This document shows, one piece after another, positions 63,823 through 64,000 of a DNA stretch of 64,000 nt. Position 1 is the first letter of the stretch; every line of letters begins with the position of its first letter. Source of the DNA: Platanthera guangdongensis (taxonomy: Eukaryota; Streptophyta; Magnoliopsida; Asparagales; Orchidaceae). The stretch is from NCBI GenBank assembly GCA_039583875.1, contig CM077153.1:110480568-110544567 (forward strand). The letters run 5' to 3'. Under the pieces are notes generated by a model. The model was not told where the DNA came from and did no database searches. It saw nothing but the letters and a program-made list of their open reading frames with translations. Made by a program: the position numbers and the translations under genes.

Positions 63823-64000
63823 TGTAACACCTCCATCCGTCACATGAAATATAACAGAGGGTCCGGCCGGGCCCCACGGTATATTCCACAAACAGATAGT
63901 GGGATTACAGGTTAATATCAAAAATACTATTACGAATCCTAACTCAGAGCATTCTAGCGGAAACTTCATGGGTTAACTTTTTGAACTCAAGTATCACAGG
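63823..64000 (+). repeat. Start of a second TGTAACACC-family LTR
   Basis: It starts TGTAACACCTCCATCC and matches 24912 onward, sharing CCTAACTCAGAGCATTCTAG. It interrupts the copia gag and continues beyond the window. Confidence 0.8.

Overview
The window is plant nuclear DNA made almost entirely of nested transposable elements. No host gene, rRNA, canonical tRNA, CRISPR or bacterial feature is visible. The mix of Ty3/gypsy Tat (Retand/Grande-like), Athila-like and long-LTR TGTAACACC elements with SIRE-like Ty1/copia elements is typical of a large angiosperm genome. I cannot name the species.

Layout. (1) About 1-6395: a minus-strand Tat-lineage derivative (element 1) with a gag remnant, no pol, a minisatellite, a decayed antisense gene, and a strikingly palindromic LTR region at 5103-5699. 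(2) About 6396-19874: a second, old Tat element on the plus strand (element 2), with a truncated 5' LTR, a broken gag-pol, a tandem array of hairpins and two broken antisense genes. (3) 19875-34300: a SIRE-like copia remnant with RT/RNase H, an internal TATA box, a 3' extra ORF and a 3' LTR. A solo LTR (24912-33413, TSD ATGTC) sits in that LTR, and a 6.4 kb non-autonomous Athila-like element (25699-32136, TSD CTCGC) sits in the solo LTR. (4) 34701-57846: an Athila-like complex with three LTRs and two internal regions in tandem, flanked by one TSD (CATAC). LTR1 carries a foldback insertion (35101-36142, TSD ACGGC). LTR2 carries element 3, a complete young Tat retrotransposon (38842-52100, TSD AATAG). 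(5) 57852-62820: a minus-strand copia remnant holding a 2.07 kb long-inverted-repeat element (58465-60535, TSD GCGAT). (6) 62822-63822: a plus-strand copia gag fragment, cut at 63823 by another LTR that runs off the window.

The centrepiece is element 3. Its 743 bp LTRs differ by one base in my reading, and it carries one uninterrupted 1827-codon gag-pol. Downstream of pol it has an array of structured repeats and then two intact genes on the opposite strand, here called alpha and beta. Each has a TATA box. Alpha has two introns and beta one, all 71-75 bp with GT-AG ends, and the splice sites are conserved in the older copies. The introns can persist because only the sense transcript is reverse-transcribed, and in that transcript they are not in splice orientation.

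The repeat units between pol and the antisense genes share a loop core but use different stem sequences that keep their pairing. This is the best sign here of a conserved but apparently unannotated nucleic-acid structure.
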